From: Gemmatimonadota bacterium
GTDB lineage: Bacteria; Gemmatimonadota; Gemmatimonadetes; Longimicrobiales; Gaopeijiaceae
NCBI GenBank assembly: GCA_028874995.1
Contig: JAPPGM010000093.1
Span: forward strand, 1 to 59,248
Direction: 5' to 3'
Length of the DNA stretch: 59,248 nt
Shown piece by piece: positions 42,410 through 53,267 of the stretch. A program made the translations under genes and the position numbers. The notes beneath the pieces were generated by a model. That model worked only from the letters and a program-made list of their open reading frames with translations, was not told the DNA's origin and searched no databases. Positions within the stretch are counted from its first letter, which is position 1. Each line of letters opens with the position of its first letter.

Positions 42410-43908
42410 TGCGCCACCCCGGGGCCGGCCGCCGTCGTCTCCAATATGCGGCCGGCGTCATCGTGGTCGTGGGGGTCGCGGCCGCTATGGTCTCGATGGC
42501 GCGGAACCGGACCCTCACGCCCGAGCAGCTCGCCGCCGCCCAGGAGGCGCAGCTCGGCCTCGGCACCGATATCCTCGCGCTGGTGGAGCTGGGACTGTCC
42601 GGCGAGGGCCGCTACTCCGGAGACGCCGACGGTGTGCTGGAACCCGAAGCCCGCCAGGGACTCCGCGAATGGCAGGCGGACCAGGGAATCGACGCCACCG
42701 GATACCTGGACCGCGCCAGCCTGGCGGAACTGCTGGCGGCGGGCCGGCAGGCGGAGGCGGAAGCGGCGGAGGCGCGGCGGAGGGAGGAGGCGGAGGCCGA
42801 GGTGCAGCGGCTCGCCGAGGAACGCCGGATCGCACGGGAGGAGCGGCTCGCGGAACAGGCCCGCCTCGACTCCGCCAGGCGTAAAGGGGAGCGGCGGCTC
42901 GCCGAGGAGGCCAGGTTGGCCGAGGAGGAGCGGCTTGCGGAAGAGGCGCGCCGGGAGATGGAGCGGATCGCGCAGGAGGCCCGGCTGGCAGAAGATGAGC
43001 GGCTCGCGGAGGAGGCCCGCCAGGCCGAGGAGGCCCGCCAGGCCGAGCAGGAGCGCCAGGCGGAGGAGGCCCGCCGAGCGGAGCAGGAACGCCTGGCCAA
43101 GGAGGCCCGGCAGGCGGAGCAGGAACGCCTGGAGGAGGCCCGCCGCGTGGCGGCCGAGCGGATGGCGGACCCGGCGCAGCGACAGGCCGACATCCTGGAG
43201 ACGGCGCAGCGACGGGCCGAAGAGCGGCTCACCGACGACCAGCTGCTGCTCGCTTCCAAAAGCGCTCTGGCCGGGACCACCGGCGACCTGAACTGGCGCC
43301 TCACACTGAACCGGCGGTCCTGGACGGGTGTGCGGTCACGCGGCGAGAACGTCGTGGGACTCGATCTCAACGGACGGAATCTGGGGGGCGGGATTCCCCC
43401 GCGGCTTGCGAGCCTGACGGAGCTGGAGCTCCTCAACCTGGGTGGAAACGGGCTGTCCGGCGCGATTCCGGCCGAGCTGGGCTCGTTGCGACAACTCAAG
43501 GCGCTGTTCCTCGAGGGCAACCAGCTGTCGGGCCAGATACCGGCCGAGCTGGGTGCGTTGTCGAGCCTCGAGGACCTGCACGTGTACAACAACCCCCTGA
43601 CCGGAATCATCCCGCCCGAACTCGGGAATCTGGTGAGCCTCAAGAGGCTGCGCCTGTCCCGAACACAGGTCGCCGGCCGGATACCGCCCGAGCTCGGCAG
43701 ACTGCAGCGGCTCGAACTGCTCGCCCTCAGCGGCAACCAGCTCTCCGGGCAGATACCTCCCGAGCTGGCCAACCTGACCAACCTGAAGCGGCTGACGCTG
43801 AGCAACAATCGGCTGTCGGGATGCATCCCGAAGGCGCTGATGCGCTTCGAGTCCGGGATCAATCCGCAGCTGGGCGGGGTTCGTCTTCCCGAGTGCGGGC
43901 GGGAATGA
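42409..43908 (+). CDS. Anchored PG-binding-like / coiled-coil / leucine-rich-repeat protein (motor cassette gene 2)
   Basis: 499 residues. A TM anchor (residues about 13-31, YAAGVIVVVGVAAAMVSMA) is followed by a peptidoglycan-binding-1-like domain (about 50-105: LVELGLSGEGRYSGDADGVL, REWQADQGIDATGYLDRASL). A TolA-like Ala/Glu/Arg coiled coil of about 170 residues comes next (about 107-280). Seven plant-type 24-residue leucine-rich repeats (about 310-490) end the protein, with consensus LxxLxxLxLxxNxLSGxIP and xELG. The domain order predicts an inner-membrane anchor, a long rod through the periplasm and a recognition head. The start is coupled to gene 1 and the stop overlaps the MotA-like gene (ATGA). 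Confidence 0.85.
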   Translation: MRHPGAGRRRLQYAAGVIVVVGVAAAMVSMARNRTLTPEQLAAAQEAQLGLGTDILALVELGLSGEGRYSGDADGVLEPEARQGLREWQADQGIDATGYLDRASLAELLAAGRQAEAEAAEARRREEAEAEVQRLAEERRIAREERLAEQARLDSARRKGERRLAEEARLAEEERLAEEARREMERIAQEARLAEDERLAEEARQAEEARQAEQERQAEEARRAEQERLAKEARQAEQERLEEARRVAAERMADPAQRQADILETAQRRAEERLTDDQLLLASKSALAGTTGDLNWRLTLNRRSWTGVRSRGENVVGLDLNGRNLGGGIPPRLASLTELELLNLGGNGLSGAIPAELGSLRQLKALFLEGNQLSGQIPAELGALSSLEDLHVYNNPLTGIIPPELGNLVSLKRLRLSRTQVAGRIPPELGRLQRLELLALSGNQLSGQIPPELANLTNLKRLTLSNNRLSGCIPKALMRFESGINPQLGGVRLPECGRE

Positions 43909-44780
43909 GCGACAACGTGGGTACGCCTCCGGAGTCGGCCCACACCCCGCAGCGACCCGCGGAGAGCGACGAGCGGGTACCGTTCCGGGCCGTGACCCTG
44001 TTCGTCTCCCTGCTGGTCGGGATCGTCCTCGTGGGGGCTCTGTCGTACGTGTTCCCTGCCGGCGCCGACAGCGTGGGCGCCGAGCTGCTGGTCGACAGAA
44101 ACACCCGGATCTTCCCCTACCCTTTCACCATACAGAACGTGATGTGGCTCGGCTTCTGTGTGGCCGGCGGAGAGCTGGTGGTGCGCCATTTCACCGGGCG
44201 ACGGGAAGGCGAGCAGATCTACCTCGGGCTGCTTCCCGAGGACGACGAGACCATTCTGCACAAACGCGACCTCACCCCGATCTACGAACGGGTGGTCGAG
44301 TCCGACCCGGAGAGGCGCTATCTGCTGCAACGCCTGCTGACCGGCGCGCTGCTGCAGTTTCGCAACAGCGGGTCGGTGGACCAGGTCAACTCGATGATCA
44401 ACGTGTCGCTCGAGCTCTACCAGCATGAAATCGAGCTGCGGTACAACATGCTGCGCTACGTCATATGGCTGATTCCGACGCTCGGCTTCATCGGAACCGT
44501 ACTGGGCATCGCGTTCGCGATGCGTTCCGCCGGGGTCATGTTCGCGGGCGCCAGCATCATGGAGGGAACGATCGGACCCGAGATGATGGAGCAGTTGACC
44601 GGAGACCTCGGGGTTGCGTTCTACACAACCCTGCTCGCCCTCCTGCAATCGGCGGTGCTGATGTTCGTGATGCACGTCATGCAGGGGAAGGAGGAGGGGG
44701 CCCTGAACCGGATCGGCCAATACTGCCTCAACAATCTGTCCAACAGGCTGCACGAGGAGCGGAGTCCCGGCCCGCGGTAG
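43905..44780 (+). CDS. MotA/TolQ/ExbB-family proton-channel protein (motor cassette gene 3)
   Basis: 291 residues from ATG 43905. Four membrane helices: FRAVTLFVSLLVGIVLVGAL, FTIQNVMWLGFCVAGGELVV, IWLIPTLGFIGTVLGIAFAM and LGVAFYTTLLALLQSAVLMF. The last two carry the family signature (PTLGFIGTVLGIAF; LGVAFYTTLLALL). A cytoplasmic loop of about 90 residues lies between helices 2 and 3. Such proteins form the pentameric ring of 5:2 proton motors (MotAB, ExbBD, TolQR, ZorAB). A MotB/ExbD-type partner must exist; the convergent gene at 44817-45827 fits. Translation is coupled to the LRR protein. Confidence 0.88.
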   Translation: MSDNVGTPPESAHTPQRPAESDERVPFRAVTLFVSLLVGIVLVGALSYVFPAGADSVGAELLVDRNTRIFPYPFTIQNVMWLGFCVAGGELVVRHFTGRREGEQIYLGLLPEDDETILHKRDLTPIYERVVESDPERRYLLQRLLTGALLQFRNSGSVDQVNSMINVSLELYQHEIELRYNMLRYVIWLIPTLGFIGTVLGIAFAMRSAGVMFAGASIMEGTIGPEMMEQLTGDLGVAFYTTLLALLQSAVLMFVMHVMQGKEEGALNRIGQYCLNNLSNRLHEERSPGPR

Positions 44781-44796
44781 CGGGGGCGCGCCCGTG

Positions 44797-44816
44797 CCGG
44801 CGGCCGGCCGCGCCGG
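44797..44816. terminator. Possible bidirectional terminator hairpin
   Basis: CCGGCG and CGCCGG (44797-44802 and 44811-44816) flank an 8-nt GC core, in the 36-bp gap between the stops of two convergent genes. The position fits a shared terminator. There is no T-tract, so confidence is low. Confidence 0.3.
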
Positions 44817-45827
44817 TCAGAACAGCGACAGAAGCAGGTTGACCGTCAGCGAGCCTCCCACGTCCCGCACGTACTGGCCGCCGCCCGCTTCGGCGACGCT
44901 TCGAAGAAACCCCTCAGTGGCGGAGTTGTTCGAGCCCCCCGTCTTGACGTAGACCGTCGACACGCGATGTCCTTCCGATCGCCCGATGCCGGTCGCGACC
45001 TGTATGGATCGATCGATCTCCTCGCTATACGCCGGGTTGTCGGTCACCAGCACAATGACCCTTCGCTCGGATCGCGGCCGCCAGGTCATGCGGGAGGCCG
45101 CCGCGAGAGCATCGTAGAAGGCCTCGGGCTGGTCGGGGTTCCTACCGCTCCCGGTTCCCATGCCCACCGAGAGGCCGTTCACGAACGTGCGGAACGCATC
45201 GCGGTTCGCGGCCGGACCGGAGAGCTCACGCAACGGGAACAGGAACATCGGGCTCTCCCATCGGCGATCTCCGAACGCCACCATCCCGATGCCGAAGCTG
45301 GGCGAGATCCGGTTCAGAAGGACGGCGAGCTGCTCGACCTCCGCCTTGAGCTTGGCGATCTGCCCGCCCATGCTGTTGGTAACGTCCAGCGCGACGATGA
45401 TGTCGAGGTGGGGGAACCGGAAGTGCGGGGCGTTGACCTGGATGGGCGCGGGGGCGGGCTCCGGGCATATGACCGGGGCGGGCACCGGAGGACAGACCGG
45501 GCATTCCACGGGGTCGGGTACGGCGACTTCGGGACAGATCGTCTCCGGCACGGGTTCCGGAACCGGGCACGTGGGGCACACCGGGCAGTCGATCGGCTTC
45601 GTGACCGCGGCGACGACCGGGCATGTGGGGCACACCGGGCATACGACCGAGTCGGGCGTTGGAACCGCCATGATGATCGGAGCGGGCGGGGCCGGAATGT
45701 CCGGCACCACCTCCCCGATCATCGGGAAGATGACGACCGCGATCAGTATGAAGGCGCCGAGGGCCGACGCGAACAGGTCAAGCGCCGCGATTCCGAACGG
45801 GCTCGGTGCGCGGCTCCTCTTCTTCAT
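44817..45827 (-). CDS. MotB/ExbD-like single-pass protein with Cys/Pro stalk and VWA domain (motor cassette gene 4)
   Basis: 336 residues from ATG 45827. A short basic cytoplasmic tail leads into one membrane helix, GIAALDLFASALGAFILIAV. Asp17 sits at the helix start, where MotB, ExbD and TolR keep their proton-binding Asp. A periplasmic stalk of about 90 residues follows, with ten cysteines in CPVCPTCPV-like units separated by Pro/Val. The C-terminal half is a von Willebrand A domain (DIIVALDVTNSMGGQ as MIDAS with Thr for the first Ser; VIVLVTDNPAYSEE). It takes the place of the peptidoglycan-binding domain of MotB. It is convergent with the MotA-like gene. Confidence 0.8.
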   Translation of the reverse strand: MKKRSRAPSPFGIAALDLFASALGAFILIAVVIFPMIGEVVPDIPAPPAPIIMAVPTPDSVVCPVCPTCPVVAAVTKPIDCPVCPTCPVPEPVPETICPEVAVPDPVECPVCPPVPAPVICPEPAPAPIQVNAPHFRFPHLDIIVALDVTNSMGGQIAKLKAEVEQLAVLLNRISPSFGIGMVAFGDRRWESPMFLFPLRELSGPAANRDAFRTFVNGLSVGMGTGSGRNPDQPEAFYDALAAASRMTWRPRSERRVIVLVTDNPAYSEEIDRSIQVATGIGRSEGHRVSTVYVKTGGSNNSATEGFLRSVAEAGGGQYVRDVGGSLTVNLLLSLF

Positions 45828-45908
45828 GGCTTGCGGTCCGCTCCGTGTGTGGGGTCGCGGGTCCTGCGTCCGGTCTGTCGGCAGCGGGTTCGGCCAACCA
45901 TGCCACCC

Positions 45909-45950
45909 AAATGTACACGACACTTGTCAAAATGTAAACTGCGATTGACA
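45909..45950. repeat. 21-bp direct-repeat pair, locus D
   Basis: Copies at 45909-45929 and 45930-45950, both beginning AAATGTA and ending TTGTCA and TTGACA. The second copy is a perfect match to the consensus. It lies 81 bp upstream of the VWA gene start and 27 bp beyond the stop of the beta-propeller gene. Confidence 0.8.
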
Positions 45951-45977
45951 CCAGTCGCCGGGACCTTCGCCCGTCCC

Positions 45978-47153
45978 CTACCTCCCGACATGCCCGATCC
46001 CGACCCGCTCAAAGTCCAGCGAATCCACCACCTGGATCACCGCCCGACCGTCCGGAAGGAAGGTCAGCGGCATCGGAAACCCGTCGGGCAGCACCCCTTC
46101 GATTCGACCCTCGGGGGCCAGTACCAGGATCCGGGACCCAACGTCCGCGCGTCCCACCTCGGCCCACATGTATCCATCCGGCGCCACTGCCAGCCCGCTC
46201 ACGACCTGGGGCCGCGGGTGGAAGCCGTGTTTGTCGATCGTCTCGCCGACGTCGTCGTTACACGGGCCCAGGTATCCCTGAGCCTCCAGCAGCGCTTCCG
46301 CCTCCGCACGGCTCAACTCGCGCTCCCCTACCCCGGCCCAACGCACGCTGCGGACGAGCCGGTGACCCTCCAGGACATCGATCCTGAACCCGCCCCAGGC
46401 GCTGACGGCGACCCGGTCCCCCCATTGCGACCAGCGGATTCGGGGGGCCAGCGGCCGGTGGATCGAAAAGGTGAAGTTGCAGCGTGGATAGTGTGCGGTG
46501 GTCCGGTGACCCGGGTTTCCGGGGATCAGCGGGATCGTGTCCTCGCCCCTTACTGAAAGAAGCCGGACGACGCGCGCGTCGAGTTCCGCGACCGTTGTGG
46601 TCTCCGTGAAGCGTGCCCGTGCCCAGATCAGCAGTCCCTCTGGGGTCGCCTCGACATGGCGAAGGCCCATGTTGATCACCGAGTAGCTGAGTGGCGACTC
46701 GCTGCCGGATTCCTCTCCGGGCTTGAGCCGCACGAGCTGTCCGCCACCGTCATGGACGTAGGTGAAACCGTCGCCCCCGACGCTCACGGACAGGGGCCAT
46801 TCCAGCTCGCCGGGACCCTCTCCCTGCCGCCCCATCGACGAGACGGCCTGTCCGGTGGAATCGAACACCACCACCCGGTACTCGCCCGGCTCAAGGAGAT
46901 GGATCCGGCCTCGGGAGTCCACATCCACAAGGGCCGACCGAACCTGGTAGAAGGTGGCGGGGCCCGATTCGTCTCCCCCGAAGACTCGAACGGTGTCGAG
47001 CGTCCAGCCGAGTACCGGTGCACTGCCCAGGTTGGTGACGATGGAGATACCGGCCGAGTCGGCGACGGTGGTGACGGGGAGATCCGGCGAACCGCACCCT
47101 GCTCCGGCCGCTGTTGCGGCAGTCATGGACGCGAGGGCACGCCATCGCCCCAT
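45978..47153 (-). CDS. 6-bladed beta-propeller lipoprotein
   Basis: 391 residues from ATG 47153. The signal peptide ends in a lipobox (AATAAGAGCGS), so the protein is probably outer-membrane- or inner-membrane-anchored. The mature start VADSAGISIVTNL and the motif MGRQGEGPGELEWPL place it with the other two propellers in this window. Blades include VDVDSRGRIHLLEPGEYRVV and GLAVAPDGYMWAEVGRADVG. Role unknown. It is divergent from the sterol reductase gene, with a 236-bp shared upstream region in which I see no clear operator. Confidence 0.8.
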   Translation of the reverse strand: MGRWRALASMTAATAAGAGCGSPDLPVTTVADSAGISIVTNLGSAPVLGWTLDTVRVFGGDESGPATFYQVRSALVDVDSRGRIHLLEPGEYRVVVFDSTGQAVSSMGRQGEGPGELEWPLSVSVGGDGFTYVHDGGGQLVRLKPGEESGSESPLSYSVINMGLRHVEATPEGLLIWARARFTETTTVAELDARVVRLLSVRGEDTIPLIPGNPGHRTTAHYPRCNFTFSIHRPLAPRIRWSQWGDRVAVSAWGGFRIDVLEGHRLVRSVRWAGVGERELSRAEAEALLEAQGYLGPCNDDVGETIDKHGFHPRPQVVSGLAVAPDGYMWAEVGRADVGSRILVLAPEGRIEGVLPDGFPMPLTFLPDGRAVIQVVDSLDFERVGIGHVGR

Positions 47154-47389
47154 CAAGCGGCAACTTCCGAAAGGGTGATTCTTGATTTGCGCACTCCTCG
47201 AACGACTCCGTTTGCTGCTCTCGGGGGACATATTGGGCCGGTGCCGGAGAACTGTCAACTAATGACTTAGGACATTGCGTTCCACTCCCCAGCCGCCTAC
47301 GATCCCGCCCGTCGCCCGCCGGGCTGCAGCGCGTGACCCGATCACCCGTGGTCATTGACGAGTGTCACCTGAGAAAGAGATAGCCGATC

Positions 47390-48529
47390 ATGATCGAATG
47401 GCTCGGTATCGGACACCTCTTCCAGCTGACCCGGACGGAGGCGATAGCGGGCTTCTTCACCCCGATGGTGATCTTCGCCGCGTTCTTCGTGGCCCAAGTG
47501 GTGCTGCCGGGAAGGCGGGTCCCCGGCTACGTCACCGATCCGGACAGCGGCGAACCGCGCAACTATCGGCTGAACGGCATCCTGGTTTTCGCGCTCGCGG
47601 TGATCGTGTGGGCGCTCGAGCTCACGGGGATGCCGCATGACTGGTTCTACCGGTCCTCGATCCATGCCGTCGCCGGGGGGACGGTTCTGTGCGGCATCTT
47701 CGCCATGCTGGCGGTTTTCGGAGGGTCGGACGGCAAGGTCGAGCGTCCGCTGGCCGCGCTGTGGGAAGGGCGCGTCCTGGAGCTGCAGTTCCTCAATGAG
47801 CGCTTCGACGTCAAGATGTACCTGTACGTCGTCGGCGGCACGATGCTGTCGCTGAACGCCATGTCCGGGGCCGCCTGGCACTACGAGCTGTTCGGCGCGG
47901 ACGCCAACCCTGGCGTCTTCCTCTACGCCGCGTTCCTCACCTTCTATGTCGCGGACTACTTCGTCTTCGAGCGCGTCCAGCTGTACACCTACGACGTGAT
48001 CCATGAGCGGCTGGGCTTCAAGATGATCTGGGGCGGCCTCATGGTCTACGGGTGGCTCTACATCCTGCCGCTGTGGGGCATGGCCGTGTATCCGAACCCC
48101 GGGTTCGCGCCGGGATGGTCACATGTGTGGCTCATCGGATCAACCGCGCTGTTCCTCGTCGGATGGGGCATCGCGCGAGGCGCCAACATGCAGAAGTACA
48201 CCTTCAAGCGGTGGCCCGAGCGCAAGTTTCTCGGGCTCATCGAGCCCGGGTACATCGAGGCCGGCGACCGGAAGATCCTGTGCAGCGGCCTGTGGGGCGT
48301 CGCGCGCCATTTCAACTACCTGGGCGAGGGATTCCATGCCCTGGCGATCGCCCTGGTGTTCGGTCACTTCGCCGTTCCCTGGGCGTGGACCTACTTCCTC
48401 TTCATCGTCGGGCTGTTCATCTTCCGCCAGCGCCTGGACGACAGGTTCTGCGCAGAGAAGTACGGGGCCGAGAAGTGGGCGGAGTACCGGGAACGGGTGA
48501 GGTGGCGGATTATTCCGGGGATCTATTGA
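47390..48529 (+). CDS. ERG4/ERG24-family sterol reductase-like membrane protein
   Basis: 379 residues, about ten membrane helices. The C-terminus is diagnostic: SGLWGVARHFNYLGEGFHAL, then FRQRLDDRFCAEKYGAEKWA and RVRWRIIPGIY. It corresponds to the (G/W)WGxARHxNYxGD and YRxxPxIY blocks of delta14- and delta24(28)-sterol reductases and lamin B receptor. NADPH-dependent reduction of a sterol or steroid-like double bond is the family reaction. An isoprenylcysteine-methyltransferase-like protein is the broader alternative, but the block match favours the sterol group. No other sterol gene is in the window, so the substrate may be a host or dietary sterol. Confidence 0.82.
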   Translation: MIEWLGIGHLFQLTRTEAIAGFFTPMVIFAAFFVAQVVLPGRRVPGYVTDPDSGEPRNYRLNGILVFALAVIVWALELTGMPHDWFYRSSIHAVAGGTVLCGIFAMLAVFGGSDGKVERPLAALWEGRVLELQFLNERFDVKMYLYVVGGTMLSLNAMSGAAWHYELFGADANPGVFLYAAFLTFYVADYFVFERVQLYTYDVIHERLGFKMIWGGLMVYGWLYILPLWGMAVYPNPGFAPGWSHVWLIGSTALFLVGWGIARGANMQKYTFKRWPERKFLGLIEPGYIEAGDRKILCSGLWGVARHFNYLGEGFHALAIALVFGHFAVPWAWTYFLFIVGLFIFRQRLDDRFCAEKYGAEKWAEYRERVRWRIIPGIY

Positions 48530-48551
48530 GCCCGGAGTGGCTGATCCGCCC

Positions 48552-51790
<3,239 letters not shown>

Positions 51791-51812
51791 GGCATCCTCA
51801 TCGCTGGTCAGT

Positions 51813-51854
51813 GATTGTCAACTGTACTTGTCAGAATGTAATCCCCAATTGACA
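51813..51854. repeat. 21-bp direct-repeat pair, locus E
   Basis: Copies at 51813-51833 and 51834-51854. The second begins GAATGTAA and ends TTGACA; the first begins GATTGTCA and ends TTGTCA. Zero spacing and the same orientation as the other five. It lies 23 bp upstream of the intact SRPBCC gene and 33 bp beyond the stop of a beta-propeller gene. Confidence 0.78.
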
Positions 51855-51886
51855 TCCGTCCTGGCGCTGCCGCACCACGAAAGCCC

Positions 51887-53125
51887 CTACCGCAGCAGCG
51901 GCCAGACCTGGATCATCTCCACGTCCAGCTCACCCTCGGCGTGTCCCAGAAGGTAGTCCTCGCCGATCTCGTAGATCTTCAGCCCCGGCGGCGTCTCCAC
52001 GAATCCAAGCACCCTCCCTTCCGGGCTGAACACGGTCCACACCGGTGCCGGGCCCGCTTCCTTCGGGGGTTCGTATTCGCGGACCCAGAGGTAGCCGGCG
52101 GCGTCGGACATGATCTCCGCGAAGGCGGGGAAGGCCTCCTCGAGCTGGCTTTGCGGGACCCTGAGCATTTCGGCCTCCATGGGAATCCGCCATTCCGGCC
52201 TGAGCGTGGGGCTCACCATGATGTCCTCCGCCCTGGGGACCCTAGGGACATGCTCGCGGCGCACGATTCGAACCAGCGTGCCGTCGTCGGCGTAGGCCTT
52301 GAGTTCGTACCGGTCGCTCGGGGCCACCACGGCAAGGTCGCCCCAGAGACCGAGTTTCAGCTCCCGGCTGAAGTACAGGGCCCGGCGGCTGCGATGGTCG
52401 CCCAGGGACATGTGGAGCCCACCCTCGCCGTTCAGGATGCGGACCTCGGCGGAGCCCGCGTTCTCCCGCTCCGCGAGAACCCCCAGAATGCTCCCGTCCC
52501 TTCTGACCAGCTCCGGCCGTGTCACTTCCCAGGGCCTCTGGCCGGCGCCGGGCCGATTGAAAGACCGGCCGAAACTCCCAGCCGAGTCGAATACGGAGAT
52601 GGTCTGCGCATCCGCATACCACGCCACGATCGAGTCGCCCGGCCACGGCTCCACATTTCCGAGGCTCATCGGGGGGAACTCGCCGGGTCCTTCTCCCTGG
52701 CCACCCCATTTCGTCAGGTACACGCCGGCAGCGTCGAACACCCTCAGCTCGCTCGTGGAACGGTCGGCCACGACGATCCGTCCGTCGGACAACTTCGTGG
52801 CGTCCCAGGCGTAGCTGAGCAGGTAGGGATCCTCGCCATCGATGTCCCCGATCGTGACGTCCGGCTCCGGCCCGATCACCCAGTGCAGCCGCGAACCCTC
52901 TTCGGGACTGGCGTTCTCGACGATGCGGATGCCCGCGCTGTCCCGGCCGGCGGAGGCCGGGAGATCGCCCCAGACCTCCAACGGGTAGTCCTCGGACTGG
53001 ACATCGGTGCTCTGCACTTCAGTGCTGCCGGACGATTCCGCCGAGGCGGCGCCGTCCTGCTCCCGGTCCTGCTGGCAGGCCGGCATCGTGAGGGTGGCGA
53101 CCATTGTAGCGATCCGAATCCTCAT
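51887..53125 (-). CDS. 6-bladed beta-propeller lipoprotein
   Basis: About 412 residues. The leader MRIRIATMVATLTMPAC ends in a lipobox cysteine, giving a lipoprotein. After an acidic Ser/Glu-rich linker the family start GRDSAGIRIVENAS appears, then blades such as TKLSDGRIVVADRSTSELRV and WGGQGEGPGEFPPMS. It ends FVETPPGLKIYEIGEDYLLG. It is divergent from the M28 peptidase gene. An upstream in-frame start (53200) would only add a non-signal extension, so I prefer the lipoprotein start. Confidence 0.82.
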   Translation of the reverse strand: MRIRIATMVATLTMPACQQDREQDGAASAESSGSTEVQSTDVQSEDYPLEVWGDLPASAGRDSAGIRIVENASPEEGSRLHWVIGPEPDVTIGDIDGEDPYLLSYAWDATKLSDGRIVVADRSTSELRVFDAAGVYLTKWGGQGEGPGEFPPMSLGNVEPWPGDSIVAWYADAQTISVFDSAGSFGRSFNRPGAGQRPWEVTRPELVRRDGSILGVLAERENAGSAEVRILNGEGGLHMSLGDHRSRRALYFSRELKLGLWGDLAVVAPSDRYELKAYADDGTLVRIVRREHVPRVPRAEDIMVSPTLRPEWRIPMEAEMLRVPQSQLEEAFPAFAEIMSDAAGYLWVREYEPPKEAGPAPVWTVFSPEGRVLGFVETPPGLKIYEIGEDYLLGHAEGELDVEMIQVWPLLR

Positions 53126-53267
53126 TGTACTGCTCCCTTCCCGCGTGTCCGTTGCCTGCCGACGACAAACCCCCGTTTGTCGGAATCGGGGACCATACAT
53201 CTTGACCCGATCCGGGACGCCCGGCTACCCTGCCCCGGATCACCCATCTCAATCAGATGACACCATC

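Noticed and set aside
42612-44753. 713-codon minus-strand frame across the LRR and MotA-like genes, rich in Ser and Arg
   Set aside because: Generated by the reverse complement of the coiled-coil codons (GAG/GCC become CTC/GGC); the plus-strand domains are unambiguous.
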